From contig JAKLMB010000034.1 of assembly GCA_022813625.1 (NCBI GenBank), positions 124,001 to 188,000 of the forward strand: a stretch of DNA of 64,000 nucleotides. Reading direction: 5' to 3'. The translations under genes were made by a program, and so were the position numbers. This document shows, in pieces, positions 34,169 to 44,842 of the stretch (position 1 is its first letter; every line of letters begins with the position of its first letter). Below the pieces are notes generated by a model that did no database searches, was not told the origin of the DNA, and saw only the letters and a program-made list of their open reading frames with translations. The DNA comes from Aaosphaeria pasadenensis. Its lineage: Eukaryota > Ascomycota > Dothideomycetes > Pleosporales.

Positions 34169-34842
34169 ATGATCTTCCAAGTCCTCGCGGTGGCCTTCGC
34201 TGGCATCTCAGCTGTTCTCGCAGCACCTACACCACCACCACATGGAGGCATTCCACCACCAGACCTTGGTCCTCAATACTTCTTCCGATGCCATGCGTAA
34301 GTCAAGTACATCCTCCATTCATTCCGCATCTAACACCTCCTCACAGTCCCGAGCAACCCTGGCACCAACGCCACCTGGTCCTCCTCCCATCCTCGCAGCT
34401 CCTCGGCCTGGAGAACTTCACCGTGCACCCAACAACTCCCCCCTTCACCTTCACGCCCATTCCCATCCCCTCAACCCCCAACTACGCCTTCCGCGCCCCC
34501 TTCGCCGGCGATGACCGCACCGCAACACCCTACCTCTCCGCCATTTCGACCACCGCATCCCGCTCCTCCAACCTCGGCGTCCTCCCCGGCCCAGACCCAA
34601 ACCACATCGCCCGGTGCCCCGAGCAGAAGAATTGCTCCGCCAACGCATTCAGCGTCTACGACGGCGACACCGGGTTCAAGCGCCTGAGCCTCGAGGTCTT
34701 CCCGGGAGCTTTCGAGGCAGTCAAGGACGCGCCGAACGGCGAGGGCTGGCACGTGTATTGGCGTGGTAGTGGGGGACCTTCGGCGTGGGATCGTGCGATC
34801 GAGTTCGACATCGTGCCGATTGAGTTGCTGGAGGAGAAGTAA
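34169..34842 (+). CDS. Small secreted protein
   Basis: Exons 34169-34296 and 34347-34842 join across gtaagt...cacag to 207 residues. The N-terminus is a classical signal peptide (IFQVLAVAFAGISAVLAAP, likely cut after the final ALA), then a Pro-rich stretch (APTPPPHGGIPPP). The mature domain has single cysteines in RCHAPEQPWHQ and a CPEQKNCSANAF pair, suggesting one or two disulfides. It ends in an aromatic/Gly-rich strand (GWHVYWRGSGGPSAWDRAIEFD). No catalytic motif was recognised. It could be an effector-like or cell-wall protein. The exon 2 frame has strongly C-ending codons, consistent with high expression. Confidence 0.82.
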
Positions 34843-35376
34843 TCACCTTTTCCTTTCTCTCCTAACTGTTTCCGTGAGAGGTCTACACGTGTAAGCTCTT
34901 CTCACAACATGGTTCAGGGACGGCGGAATGGGTTTCTGGCGTTCATGTCACTCACTCACACTTCACGACTCCCGTGCAGTGCAAGAGTGTATAGGTATCT
35001 AGCATAACTCAACAATGAAAACGTGAATCCATAAGCACATGTTGCTTTTCAACCCAAGTGAACATTTCGAATGAAGACATGACGCGTGAATACAGTTCGC
35101 GATTGAGATACACTGCATACACGTCCTTGCATACTCCGCAGTTACTTCGTACGACATAACCACGACGTCCATCCCCTGCTTCACACATTGTGTCACACAC
35201 ACGTCGATGTCAGTTCCGATCTCTCAAGTCACATGAGATAACGGACACATAAACGGGGGAAACGAACTAAACTCCATTCACAGCGAACTTTTAAGGCTAG
35301 GCACGTCCCGTCACGTCATCCCCTCCAGCCCTCGTATCCCCATCCCCTCCCCCCCACACCCGAAAAAAGCTTAATA
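34843..35376. other. Convergent intergenic region
   Basis: 534 bp between the secreted protein gene and the dioxygenase gene, containing their 3' UTRs. No other feature was seen. Confidence 0.55.
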
Positions 35377-36630
35377 TCACTCCCTCCTCAAAAACGGCGC
35401 CTCCCCCAAACTACACACGCGATCCCCCGTCCTCGCCTCCCCGCCGTAGTCGTACGTCGCGCAGTGCCACGTGCATCTATTATCCCAGATGGCGAGGTCG
35501 TTGGCGCGCCACTTGAAGCGGACGTGCGCGTCGTGGGAGTTCGGGACGAGGGAGGTGAGGTAGGGGAGTAGGAGGGAGGATTCGTCGAAGGAGAGCGGGT
35601 GGAGGCGCCGGGTGAAGGCTTTGTTGACGTACAGGGATTTCTTGTGGGTTACGGCTGTTTTTGCGTGGTGGTGGTTAGTTATGGAGGGAAAGGGGGGGAG
35701 GGGAGGGGTGGGATGGGGACGTACGGTTTGTGCGGACTACGGGGTGTGTTGCTTTGAGGGTGGTTCCTTGGTTCAAGGGGTTCCCGCGAATGCCGCTGCG
35801 GATGGGGTTGCCCAGGCGGCGGGCTTCGTCGTGGAAGAAGGAGGCGTCGTGTGTTGCGGTGAGGGTCTGTAGGAAATCCTGCATGGCGGGTGAGAGGCGG
35901 TTGTAGATTTCGTAGCCGGACGCCCAGAGTGTGTCGCCACCGGTTGGAGGGAGGGTGTGGATCTTAAGCATTGCGTAGTCGGAGGGTACGGGCTCGAAGG
36001 AGATGTCGGTGTGCCAGCCTGCGGATGCCAGGCGTGAGGCATCGGATTGCTGGTGCGTGAGACCGCCACCTTTCGCCTGCTTGGAGGAGGAGATGACAGA
36101 GATTTGGTCGCCGAGTTCTGAACCTTCTTCTGTGAGGGGATGGACGTGGAGGCCGGATGAGGATGGCTATGGGGAGTTAGAATGGTGGCATGTTAGGGAG
36201 GTGTTCGTGAAGGATTCGTACACTGCCTGATAATTCGGTGATGCGGAGCATGAGGTCTTTCATTTGGGTAGGCGTGACGTCTTGGTCTCGAAGGAAGACG
36301 ACACCTCTTTCAGAGACTATTCCAGATATCAGTACATACTGTACTACACTTGCAATGATATACGTTGGGGACTTCGGTGCATGATGGTAACATACTGGTC
36401 ACAGCCAAATCCCTAATCATCTCATCTCCCCACTTCAAAAGATCAGTAACCTGAAGGCCTTCATACTCCCGTCCTATCGCAGGCGTCAAGTCCTGATGCT
36501 TGAACCTATCGAGCGTGCCTTTGTACACCAATGGCTCAGTGAGCTGAGACCGAGCACTTTCGTGGCCGCCGAATATATTCGAGTCGACTTCGTCTTCATG
36601 GTCTTCGCGAACACGCTTGACGGACGGCAT
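35377..36630 (-). CDS. TauD/TfdA-type alpha-ketoglutarate dioxygenase (sulfonate dioxygenase-like)
   Basis: Fe(II)/2-oxoglutarate enzyme of the group that includes yeast Jlp1, which releases sulfite from sulfonates. Exons 36630-36396, 36316-36222, 36166-35725 and 35654-35377 give 349 residues, normal length. Motifs are ERGVVFLRDQDVTPTQM (about 82-98), the metal pair in GWHTDISFEPVPSDYAML, PPTGGDTLWASGYEIY, substrate loop residues THPVVRTNPVTHKKSLYVN, and the distal His with the 2-oxoglutarate Arg region WDNRCTWHCATYDY. All metal ligands are present. It is divergent from an ACS-family transporter 797 bp away, matching the logic of a sulfonate uptake and cleavage pair. Other TauD substrates (alpha-ketoglutarate-linked herbicide, alkyl sulfate or taurine) remain possible. 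Confidence 0.9.
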
Positions 36631-37427
36631 AATGAGGGACTTCCGACGTAAATGTCAGACAGTATAACGCAATGTGTTTGTGTAATTGAAGCAAGACGGA
36701 ATGAGGCAGCAATGATTCGCGCGCGGAGATGCAAGTTGCTGTATGGAGTAATATTATCGACAGAGCTAGTCTGCGTTCAGCCTTGACGACCCGAAAGTGA
36801 AGATATCTCCTGGCCTCCGAAACTAGATATCCAATTGCTCCGTCGGTGTGGACTTGGGAGTGAATGAGAGATGGCGAGAAGTCTGGAATCCTTTTATGGG
36901 CTGGAGTCTAATGCCCAACCAGGCGATCGGGTCGAGAGCGATTATCGGTATCACTCGACGGGATGATTGTATCTAGATTGCACCGCCATGTGAAAGTCTA
37001 AATCATCAGCAGGAAGCAAGCAAACGACTGAGAATAACGAATTGAATGCAGACAGATGACCAATGTAGGACGAATTGATACAGGGGAGTAATGAGGGATA
37101 GCGGGGTTGCAGACCAGGATGGGTAAGTTCACCGTTACTACATGGTAGTACATGCCTCGGCAGGGCACTAATGAAGATGGGACACCACGGCCTCAACACC
37201 ATGATCGTCCAAGCGGGGAATTGCGTTTGTATGGAGATCAATTGCGACATGTTGATGAGAATTCATGGCGAGAGACTGCTTGTTAAATAGAAGCAGTCAG
37301 ATCACATTTGCTTGATACCTAGCTGCAGTGTCCAGGTACAATCGATCTCGATACCGGAGGAATTCTCGGGCTCAACAGCTCCGAAGAAGTGATCAATATT
37401 CTTCAATATCATTGAAATATTGTCACA
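36631..37427. promoter_or_regulatory. Divergent promoter region of dioxygenase-transporter pair
   Basis: 797 bp shared by two divergent genes. It contains two CGATAA GATA-factor core sites on the minus strand (36754-36759 and 36942-36947) and a near-match TATGGAGTA at 36742-36750. A hairpin-forming leader lies next to the transporter ATG. GATA sites would fit nutrient regulation; I saw no obvious sulfur-regulator (bZIP Cys3/MetR type) site, and did not search systematically. Confidence 0.45.
37394..37422 (+). promoter_or_regulatory. Hairpin-forming leader directly before the transporter start codon
   Basis: Left arm caatatt-ct-tcaat and right arm attgaaatattg pair over 12 bp, with a 2-nt bulge and a 3-nt loop. 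The base of the stem is five bases before ATG 37428. If transcribed, it could hinder initiation or bind a factor. It may instead be a DNA dyad. Confidence 0.55.
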
Positions 37428-39070
37428 ATGGGCAACGACATCGAAGTCGCACGAGAGACTCGACTCAGCGAGGATGGCTCTTTGAAGGCACCCACAAAGG
37501 TCGGTCGAGAAGAGCTAGCCGACATTATACTTCCCCACGAGACGTACGAGGGAAGACACCGCTTCGATCCGCAGGCTACATGGACCGACGCCGAAGAGCG
37601 CCGAGTGGTGCGCAAAGTGGATATGTACCTACTCTCGTGGCTATGCCTTATGATGTTTGGGCTGCAGCTTGACCGTGGCAATGTATCGAACGCGCTCGCG
37701 GACAACTTGCTCACCGACCTGGGTTTGACCAGCGACGACTACAACAATGGAACTACAATTCAATTGCTGTGTTTCCTGGCCGCTGAATTCCCAGTACAAT
37801 TTCTCACCAAGAGATATGGTTTCAAGTGGGTTCTTCCTACGATGATGATGGGCTGGGGAACGGTATCTTGGGCTCAGGCGTGGATGCACGATCGCACATC
37901 TTTCTACCTTGGTCGCGCTTTCATCGGTCTTTGCGAAGGTGGTTTCATCCCAGGAGTCATCCTGTTCGCGACATACTTCTACAAATCCAAGGAGCTTGCC
38001 ATTCGATTGGCCGCTTTCTGGTCGACCCTCAACATTGCCCGCGTCATTTCTGCTTTGCTGGCTGCTGGAATCTTGGAGATGCGCGGAATTGGAGGCAAAC
38101 CAGGGTGGTTCTGGCTGTTCCTGCTCGAGGGTCTTTTGACCGTTGTGATTGCCTTCGTCTCATTTTTGTACCTCCCTGCATCGCCAACCTCGACAAAGAC
38201 AGTCCTCTGGCGAAATGGCTGGTTCACCGAGCGTGAAGAAGTCATCATGGTCAACGTAAGTCTCCGCAAATCCCCTCATCCAAGAACGATACTCACACAC
38301 CCTAGCGCATCCTCCGCGATGACCCTGCCAAAGGACTTACGGCCCTTCACGAGCCAGCAACCTTCAAAGACATTCGCGCCGCATGGTCCGATCCCGCGAT
38401 GTGGGGACTCTACCTGATCGGCCTAGTAGCCTACATCCCAGCAACGCCCGTGCAAGCCTACCTAACCCTGACCCTGAAGCGCATCGGCTTCACCACCTTC
38501 AATGCCAACATGCTTACGGTCCCGTCCGCTGTCTTGCAAATCATCACAATGCTCACACTCGCATACAGCAGCGACTACTTCAATGAACGGACCCTGCACA
38601 TCATGTTTGGAGAGTTCTGGATCATGCCTCTGCTCATTGCGCTCTTGACTCTTCCCGACGGCGGACGTGAGTGGTCTCGTTTCACGCTCATCACGATGAT
38701 TTCGGGTTACCCGTACTTCCACCCACTCGTCTCGTCCTGGATTTCGGAGAACACGTTCGACGTGAAGAAGCGTGCGATATCCGCCGCGACGTACAATGTC
38801 ATTGTGCAAATTGGGTCTTTGGTCGGATCCCAGATCTACAGGAAGTACGACTCGCCGTACTACAAGCAGGGCAATTCCGTTCTGGTGGCCATATGTGCGC
38901 TGGCGCTGGTCATCATGCTAGTGCAGAGACAGGTGCTGGTCAGGTTGAACAAGAAGAAGGAAGAGAAGTGGAGTCAGATGACCTCTGAAGAGAAGGCGTT
39001 GTATCAGAGTGATCTTGTGGCTCGAGAGGCCGAAGGAAACAAGAGGTTGGACTTCAGATTCGTGGTTTGA
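37428..39070 (+). CDS. MFS transporter, ACS family (candidate sulfonate/organic sulfur carrier)
   Basis: Exons 37428-38255 and 38306-39070 join across gtaagt...cctag to 530 residues. A charged N-terminal tail is followed by twelve predicted helices. Helix 1 carries LCLMMFGLQLDRGNVSNAL, the signature of the Seo1/Soa1/Tna1 branch of the anion:cation symporter family. Helix 5 carries GRAFIGLCEGGFIPGV, and the central loop holds the ILRDDPAKGLTALHEP motif common in this branch. Yeast Soa1 and Seo1 of this branch move sulfonates or oxidised sulfur compounds, so with the divergent TauD dioxygenase a sulfonate substrate is likely (inference). Amino acid or vitamin substrates are alternatives. A stem-loop sits immediately before the ATG. 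Confidence 0.9.
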
Positions 39071-39977
39071 CGGAAGCTATACCTGTTGAGACCTTTGGCG
39101 TCGGCGACGCCGCAACTGTAATCATGCTGGAGGCCAGTGTAGCGGGCTGATAGATTGGAGATGGAATTGTTCCGTTTTTGATGGTAGAGTTGATAGTTCG
39201 AAGTGTGAACATTGGAAAAGAAGTTGGACGTATTGTTAGTATAGAACTAGTATGTTTAGAGCAACAATAACAGTCGCATGGCCGAGACTAATGAAAATGC
39301 TCCGATCGACGGATACGCCAACCGTTCTCCTGTTCTTCAATTGGTCGAGCAGCACTGCAAGTCATGTTTGAACAGGTCACGTGCAAAGATCGGCTGTAAC
39401 CATGCGCAATGTAGAAATTGGAAAAGTTGGATCTCCCCCATTCCCCAGACCCACAAGGCACAACCTGACGCAATCTGCGCTCTGAATTGCGTAAACTTGT
39501 GAGTACCAAGATCTCTCGAGAATCGGGCCCAGCGACGGAAATTCCATAATCTCTTCATCTCCGTCTCTATCTTTGCTTCATTGAGAACATCGCCCGGATT
39601 GAGTTGTTTTCTGTTCTCTTGGTAGGTGGAGACTGCTGATGATCCGTTGTCATGCCGGGCCGAGACGATGTTACACGCGTGGAGGGGTAGCTTTTTTGGA
39701 AGGGCGAAGGGCGGACGGGGTTTAAATTCCGCTTTGCTTGGTTGGCCGTGAGTACGAGGCTGATGAAATTTCTTGTTGGTTGAATTTGTTGGTGACTCTT
39801 GACTCCGTCGAAGATTGAATGAATAAATAGAAGAAGAATTGTTGTAGGACGGCAGTGCAATCAATTCAACAACCTTCAATCCCTTTGATCCAATCTCAAT
39901 CTTTTTTAGCTTTGAACAAAGCGTACGCCATCCGCCGAAATCAAAACTTCTCCATACAAAATATAATCACAGCAAAG
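39071..39977. other. Intergenic region
   Basis: 907 bp with the transporter 3' end and the aldo/keto reductase promoter; an AT-rich leader lies at 39830-39970. No gene was recognised. Confidence 0.55.
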
Positions 39978-41254
39978 ATGGCGTGGGAAGAGCCTCGAAA
40001 GACGGGTATGAAGTACCGTCGACTTGGTAACTCTGGCCTTCATGTCTCTGTTTTTGGCCTCGGTGGTTGGCTCACGTACGTTGCGTCCTCGATTACTCAC
40101 ACACAACGTTGCTGACAATGTTCAAGATTTGGTGGACACGTAGAGAATGGTGCGAATGCCAATCAGGCTTCTTCAACTGAATCAACCCACTAAAACGATC
40201 ATAGAGCTCACATTCTCCTGCATGAAGCAGGCATACGATTGCGGAATCAACTTTTTCGACACCGCCGAGAGGTCAGTTCTGGTGTCACAGCAATTTGAAA
40301 AAGTGAAGTGACTAAGACGACTGCAGCTATGCTGGTGGCCAATCCGAAGTCGTCATGGGCCAGGCCATCAAGAAGTACGGCTGGAACCGCAATGATATTG
40401 TCATCAGTACCAAGTTGAACTGGGGAGGCGCGAACGGCGAGGTTCTCGTGAACAACCACGGCCTCTCACGCAAGCACATCATTGAAGGTCTTCGAGCTTC
40501 ATTGAAACGATTAGATCTTGAGTACGTCGACATCGTGTATGCGCACCGGCCGGATCGCCTTACTCCCATGGAGGAGACTGTTCGTGCCTTCAACCACGTG
40601 ATTGAAGTTAAGGGATGGGCCATGTACTGGGGCACGAGCGAGTGGTCTGCAGATGAGATAGCAGAGGCTTGTGGCATAGCCAAGCAGTTAGGACTCATCC
40701 CTCCTATTGCGGAACAGCCACAGTACAATCTTCTACACAGGGGCAAGGTTGAAGGAGAGTTCCAAAGGCTCTACAGTCGGTTCGGCACAGGGCTTACCAC
40801 TTACTCACCGCTGAAGTTTGGACTGCTGAGTGGGAAGTACAATGACAATCCGGATACACCGCCTGCTGGCTCGCGGTTCGCTCAAGACGACAATTTTATC
40901 AACTCCTTCCGTGCGTCGTATTATGGAAAGACGGAATGGCAGGAATCCATCGAGAAATCGATCAAATTGAAGGTGAGCACGGACCCAGTGTACGAGTCTG
41001 TTGTGATCCTGACCGCTAATGCGTGAAAACAGGCGATTGCAGACAGGCTTAATGTCGCTCAGTCACAACTGTCATTGGCTTGGTGTCTCAGCAATCCCAA
41101 TGTCTCAGCTGTGATCACGGGAGCGTCGCGTCCCGAGCAGGTGGTTGAAAATTGCAAGGCCCTGGCAGTATTGGACAAGCTCACACCTGAGGTGCTGGCA
41201 GAGATTGATGAGATTGTGGGCAAGATCACACTCGACCCCGCCAGGCAGGATTAG
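39978..41254 (+). CDS. Aldo/keto reductase, voltage-gated K+ channel beta-subunit type (AKR6-like)
   Basis: NADPH-dependent carbonyl reductase of the Kv-beta-like class. Five exons: 39978-40075, a 23-nt microexon 40127-40149, 40205-40271, 40327-40972 and 41033-41254, giving 351 residues. The catalytic tetrad is visible as D59 and Y64 (FFDTAESYAGGQSE), K92 (ISTKLNWGG) and H136 (YAHRPDR). The family marks MKYRRLGNSGLHVSVFGLGG, KGWAMYWGTSEWSADEI and TTYSPLKFGLLSGKY are present, and the C-terminal cofactor region reads SAVITGASRPEQVVEN. The microexon encodes the FGGHVEN stretch just after the first strand and is needed to keep the frame. Length and ends are normal. Substrate unknown; the relatives reduce aldehydes and ketones. 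Confidence 0.95.
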
Positions 41255-41283
41255 ATGACGCCTGGCATGCGTATGCGTGTGCG

Positions 41284-41333
41284 TAGCAGTAGCAGCAGCA
41301 CGAGCAGTAGCAGTAGCAGTAGAAGCAAAAGTA
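41284..41333. repeat. Imperfect agcagt/agc tandem repeat
   Basis: Repeated tagcag and cagtag units just downstream of the aldo/keto reductase stop codon, probably in its 3' UTR. Simple sequence. Confidence 0.85.
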
Positions 41334-41921
41334 GTAATTCACGGATGTCCGCACCTGTGAGTGGCGCTGACCATGTAACCCAGATGTCGTGCTGTTGTAC
41401 ATACCTAGATAGGTAAGCCTCAGGCATAGATACTGGTAGGAGTGCTATGTCATATGTCTAGGAATAACTATGTGCGAGTGGATCTTCGTCGAGAGAAAAC
41501 CACCGAATTGAGACCGATAGCCTTGTCGATTCCGGCCTTACTCGCATGTGGGGATCGGTTCTGGAGAGTCTGTCCCTGGCGCTGGGCGCGTGCAGACGTC
41601 GAGGGGGGCGTGGGATGCAATACAACAGGGCAATAACGAGACAGGCATTGCAGAGTAGTGGAGGCGTGTGGGAGGTGAGGGGAGTAGTGCAGTACCTACA
41701 ATGTACACAATTACTCGTAGTTACAGTACACCGCAGCGCGACGGGAGGCATGTATCCGCCATTGTGTAGCCAGGGTACGCGTAAGAATGATGAGGGCAAG
41801 GGTAAGGCTGAGGAGTGATGAGTAGTGACGAGACGAGTGGTGAGTGTGTAGGTAGGCGGTACTACCCGTCGATACTGTGTATGTGAAATAGTGTGTGGTG
41901 ACGAGTGCTGTGTGGTGATGG

Positions 41922-41984
41922 TTGAGTGGGTGAGTGGTGAGTGAATGAGTGGTGAGTGAATGACTGTGAGTGAGTGAGTGAATG
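41922..41984. repeat. Imperfect gagtg/gagtgaat minisatellite
   Basis: Units such as ggtgagtgaatgagt recur with small changes over about 60 bp. Not coding. Confidence 0.85.
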
Positions 41985-44842
41985 TCGACGACACGGGGTT
42001 CTGGAAGAAGTACCGAGACGCTAATCCCGTTCGGGAACTAGCGCCCAACTGAACTCTCAGCTCTCTCACGTCTTCATCAATCATCATCTTCAATTCCAAT
42101 TCCAATTCACCAACAAAACGCCAACGAAACGCCACACGCCCAGACCCACCTTGTCAATGGTTCGCATCCGCGTTTTTGCCCTTTGCAATACAATACCCAC
42201 TCCCCTTGCAAGAACTCATACCCTACAAGATGAACCGACAACGTCAGGCTGAGTTTTTAGTTGCAGCATCTAGTTGCAGCATCGTTCCTCGTTTAGAACA
42301 AGAAGGGAGGCGAAATGAAAGGAAATCAAAGTGATCCTCTTCTCTCCGGGCTTCCAGCCTCGTCACCGTCTCGTCGTCATCCAGCTTGCCCAGTCGCGTC
42401 CCCTGTTCCTTTCCGTCATCCTAGTCTGTGATGCCGTCCAAGTCCAGGGTTTACGATAGCACAACAACCCTGAGCAGCTGTACTGTATGGCCTGAGCACT
42501 CAGCATCCTATCTTCTCTTCCATCCATCCCGCCTAATGCCACATGGTCGATTACATGCTTCGTAACTACGCCCTGCCGATACAGACACCGATCTTTCGCC
42601 GTGCATGGTCATACCTAAAACCCCACACCGCAGTTACCGCACCACCCTTCACCCTAGGTCTACGAGTTACAATACACTACTGATTACCGACACTACAATG
42701 ATGGGCCGACCCACTAGTTTCATCACACTACCTACTAGACCTGGAGATCGTTCTAACATTCTCGCATCTCGGTCACCTTGAAGGACCAGTGGCGGTTCAT
42801 AGCCTTTGATAGTCAGGGAATATACAACTGAACTTCAAGTTTGCCAGCGTTCGTCGCGTCGCTTGGTCGTCTCGAGACTACTTGAATCCTTCTCGCCTCA
42901 TTTTTCTTGTCGGCAGCGCGGGGAATGGGTGGCGTCCGCACGACACCACCAGTCCGAAGGGCCCCTGCGTCGTCCTCCACGCCAACACTTCATTACCGCA
43001 TCATGTATTCAAGAACGCAGGGAAAGACAAGCGGTCTGGTGGTCGTGGTTGCTGCTGCCTAAGGAACTATGCTTATTCGGAGATACTGCTTACATCCGGC
43101 TTCTCAGTTACCATGCAGTAATGTATCCGTACAGCAAAAGCAAAAGCAAAAGTAAAGTGGCGCTCACACTACGTCTGCAGGACTCCCACCGCAATGGTTT
43201 AGGCCAATTCTACGATTCATGGGCCCCCTATTTCCAAGCCCAGAGCCTTGCCCATTCGCGGTGTAGGGGGAGACGAAGTGTAGATCTGTAGATGTTCCTC
43301 CCTCTAGGCTCTGCGTCATGAGGTGCTTGGTAAGACAGTGAGACAACAGTCGACTGTTCTTCAACGTCGACTCTCGCGTGGGAAGCGACTACCACACTGT
43401 AATGCAATGGTTCAATCGAACCAGGCGGAGGAAACGTACACGCTCTAGATACGCCTCAGAGGGAGACCATCTTACTGTGTGTATTGTGAGGCGCTGCCTG
43501 CCCCGATCATTCCAGTTCCTATTAGCCGTTACTACTCGAGATGTCGTTGTTGCAAACTTGTGTTCACCCCCCAGCGCTCGTTCTCAATCCGCGGGCGCTT
43601 GCTTCTCAAGTTACACACCGCCTCCCGTGCTACTACTCCCACTCTGCCAGACACGAACCTTGTGCGACCACCTGCGACACGCCTATCATCTGTAGCCTGG
43701 TTCTGTTGATCGTGCACACCAGCGTTTCTTCATTTCGCTCACACTTGGTTTTCTGAAATTGTAATTGTCCTGCATCAGGAGATGATGACCGCCGCGCACC
43801 CTTTTCGATCTCAACCTATCGTTGACTGACCCCGCAATCCATAGCTACCGGAAAGGTTGCATCTACAGCGTCGAGATTTACTTCTAGTTAGTACCTGCAT
43901 TAGTTGGAATTGACCTAAGCAAATCTTGCGTCAGATGATGGGTAATTCGGATCCATCGTGGCGGAGAGCGAAGAGAGTAATCTACTTGTACGTTACGATG
44001 GGAAACCACACTACCACTGCTACTGCTCGTTTCTTACTCCGTACGTCTTCTGGAATGACTTCCGAACGTTTGAGCCTGCCCAGGCTACATCGGTAGCCCA
44101 CGCCCAACGTAGTGGACACTAGTGTTGATTTGAAACTTCATCAGACCAGGGTATGCTAGACGTTGCATACGGCAATACTAAGCTTTTGTGCAGTGTTCAT
44201 AAAAGTTTTCGGCGTGTTTGGCTGGCGGCAGCGAAACTCCTCTTTTGAAAATGTCCTGACGGGCCCTGGCATTTCCTTCGATAGCAGGCGATCTCTTTTG
44301 GTGCTCAACTGAATTCTCTGTTAACATTGAAGAACTGGACGTCTGCCCATAGATAAAACGCCATGCTCCATGGTTTTTCTTTTAGAGTCACTCCCTTCTC
44401 AATCTTCTCCTCTATCATCTAGACATATCCTTACCGTTGTATTACTTTTTTTTCCCCGCCTCTGTTTGCATGCCGTCCCTCGTATCTCATCTCGGTCGCC
44501 ACACGCACGTCTCAAGCTCACATCAACGGACCTGATCACCAAGCAGCTTCAGCTTAATTTTCCTCTTTGGGGTAGTCGCGTTCCTTTTTAGTTCTTTGCA
44601 TTTATCCAGGTTTCCAGATAGTCGCCGTACAGAGTGGCCAGGGGCTTTGACAGTCCTACCAGCAGAACCAACAATCTGAGCAATAATCGCCGCAAATGGA
44701 ACCTCTCGTGGGTGGGAACTGGCATCAGTTCTTCCTACAACTTTCCTCGCAAGACCTACAGCTTGCCCGCACCGCTTTGGATGAAGTTTGGTTTTCACGT
44801 ATTGGTATGCTAGCTCCACGTGGGGCCTTGGAGTATTGCTGA

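Larger units (their letters stand above)
41255..44842. other. Gene-poor region, about 3.6 kb
   Basis: Simple repeats near 41284-41333 and 41922-41984, an exact TACTCCGTA at 44035-44043, and many short frames without family resemblance (the longest, 41458-42135 minus, runs over the repeats). Part of it is probably the long leader and first exon of the C2H2 gene to the right, whose start codon I could not place. Confidence 0.5.

Noticed and set aside
41458..42135. 225-residue minus-strand open frame
   Set aside because: It runs through a gagtg-type minisatellite, is rich in His/Thr/Ser from the repeat, has no family resemblance and overlaps other chance frames.
42806..43291. 161-residue plus-strand open frame
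   Set aside because: No domain and irregular composition with simple (agcaaa)n units; probably leader DNA of the C2H2 gene.
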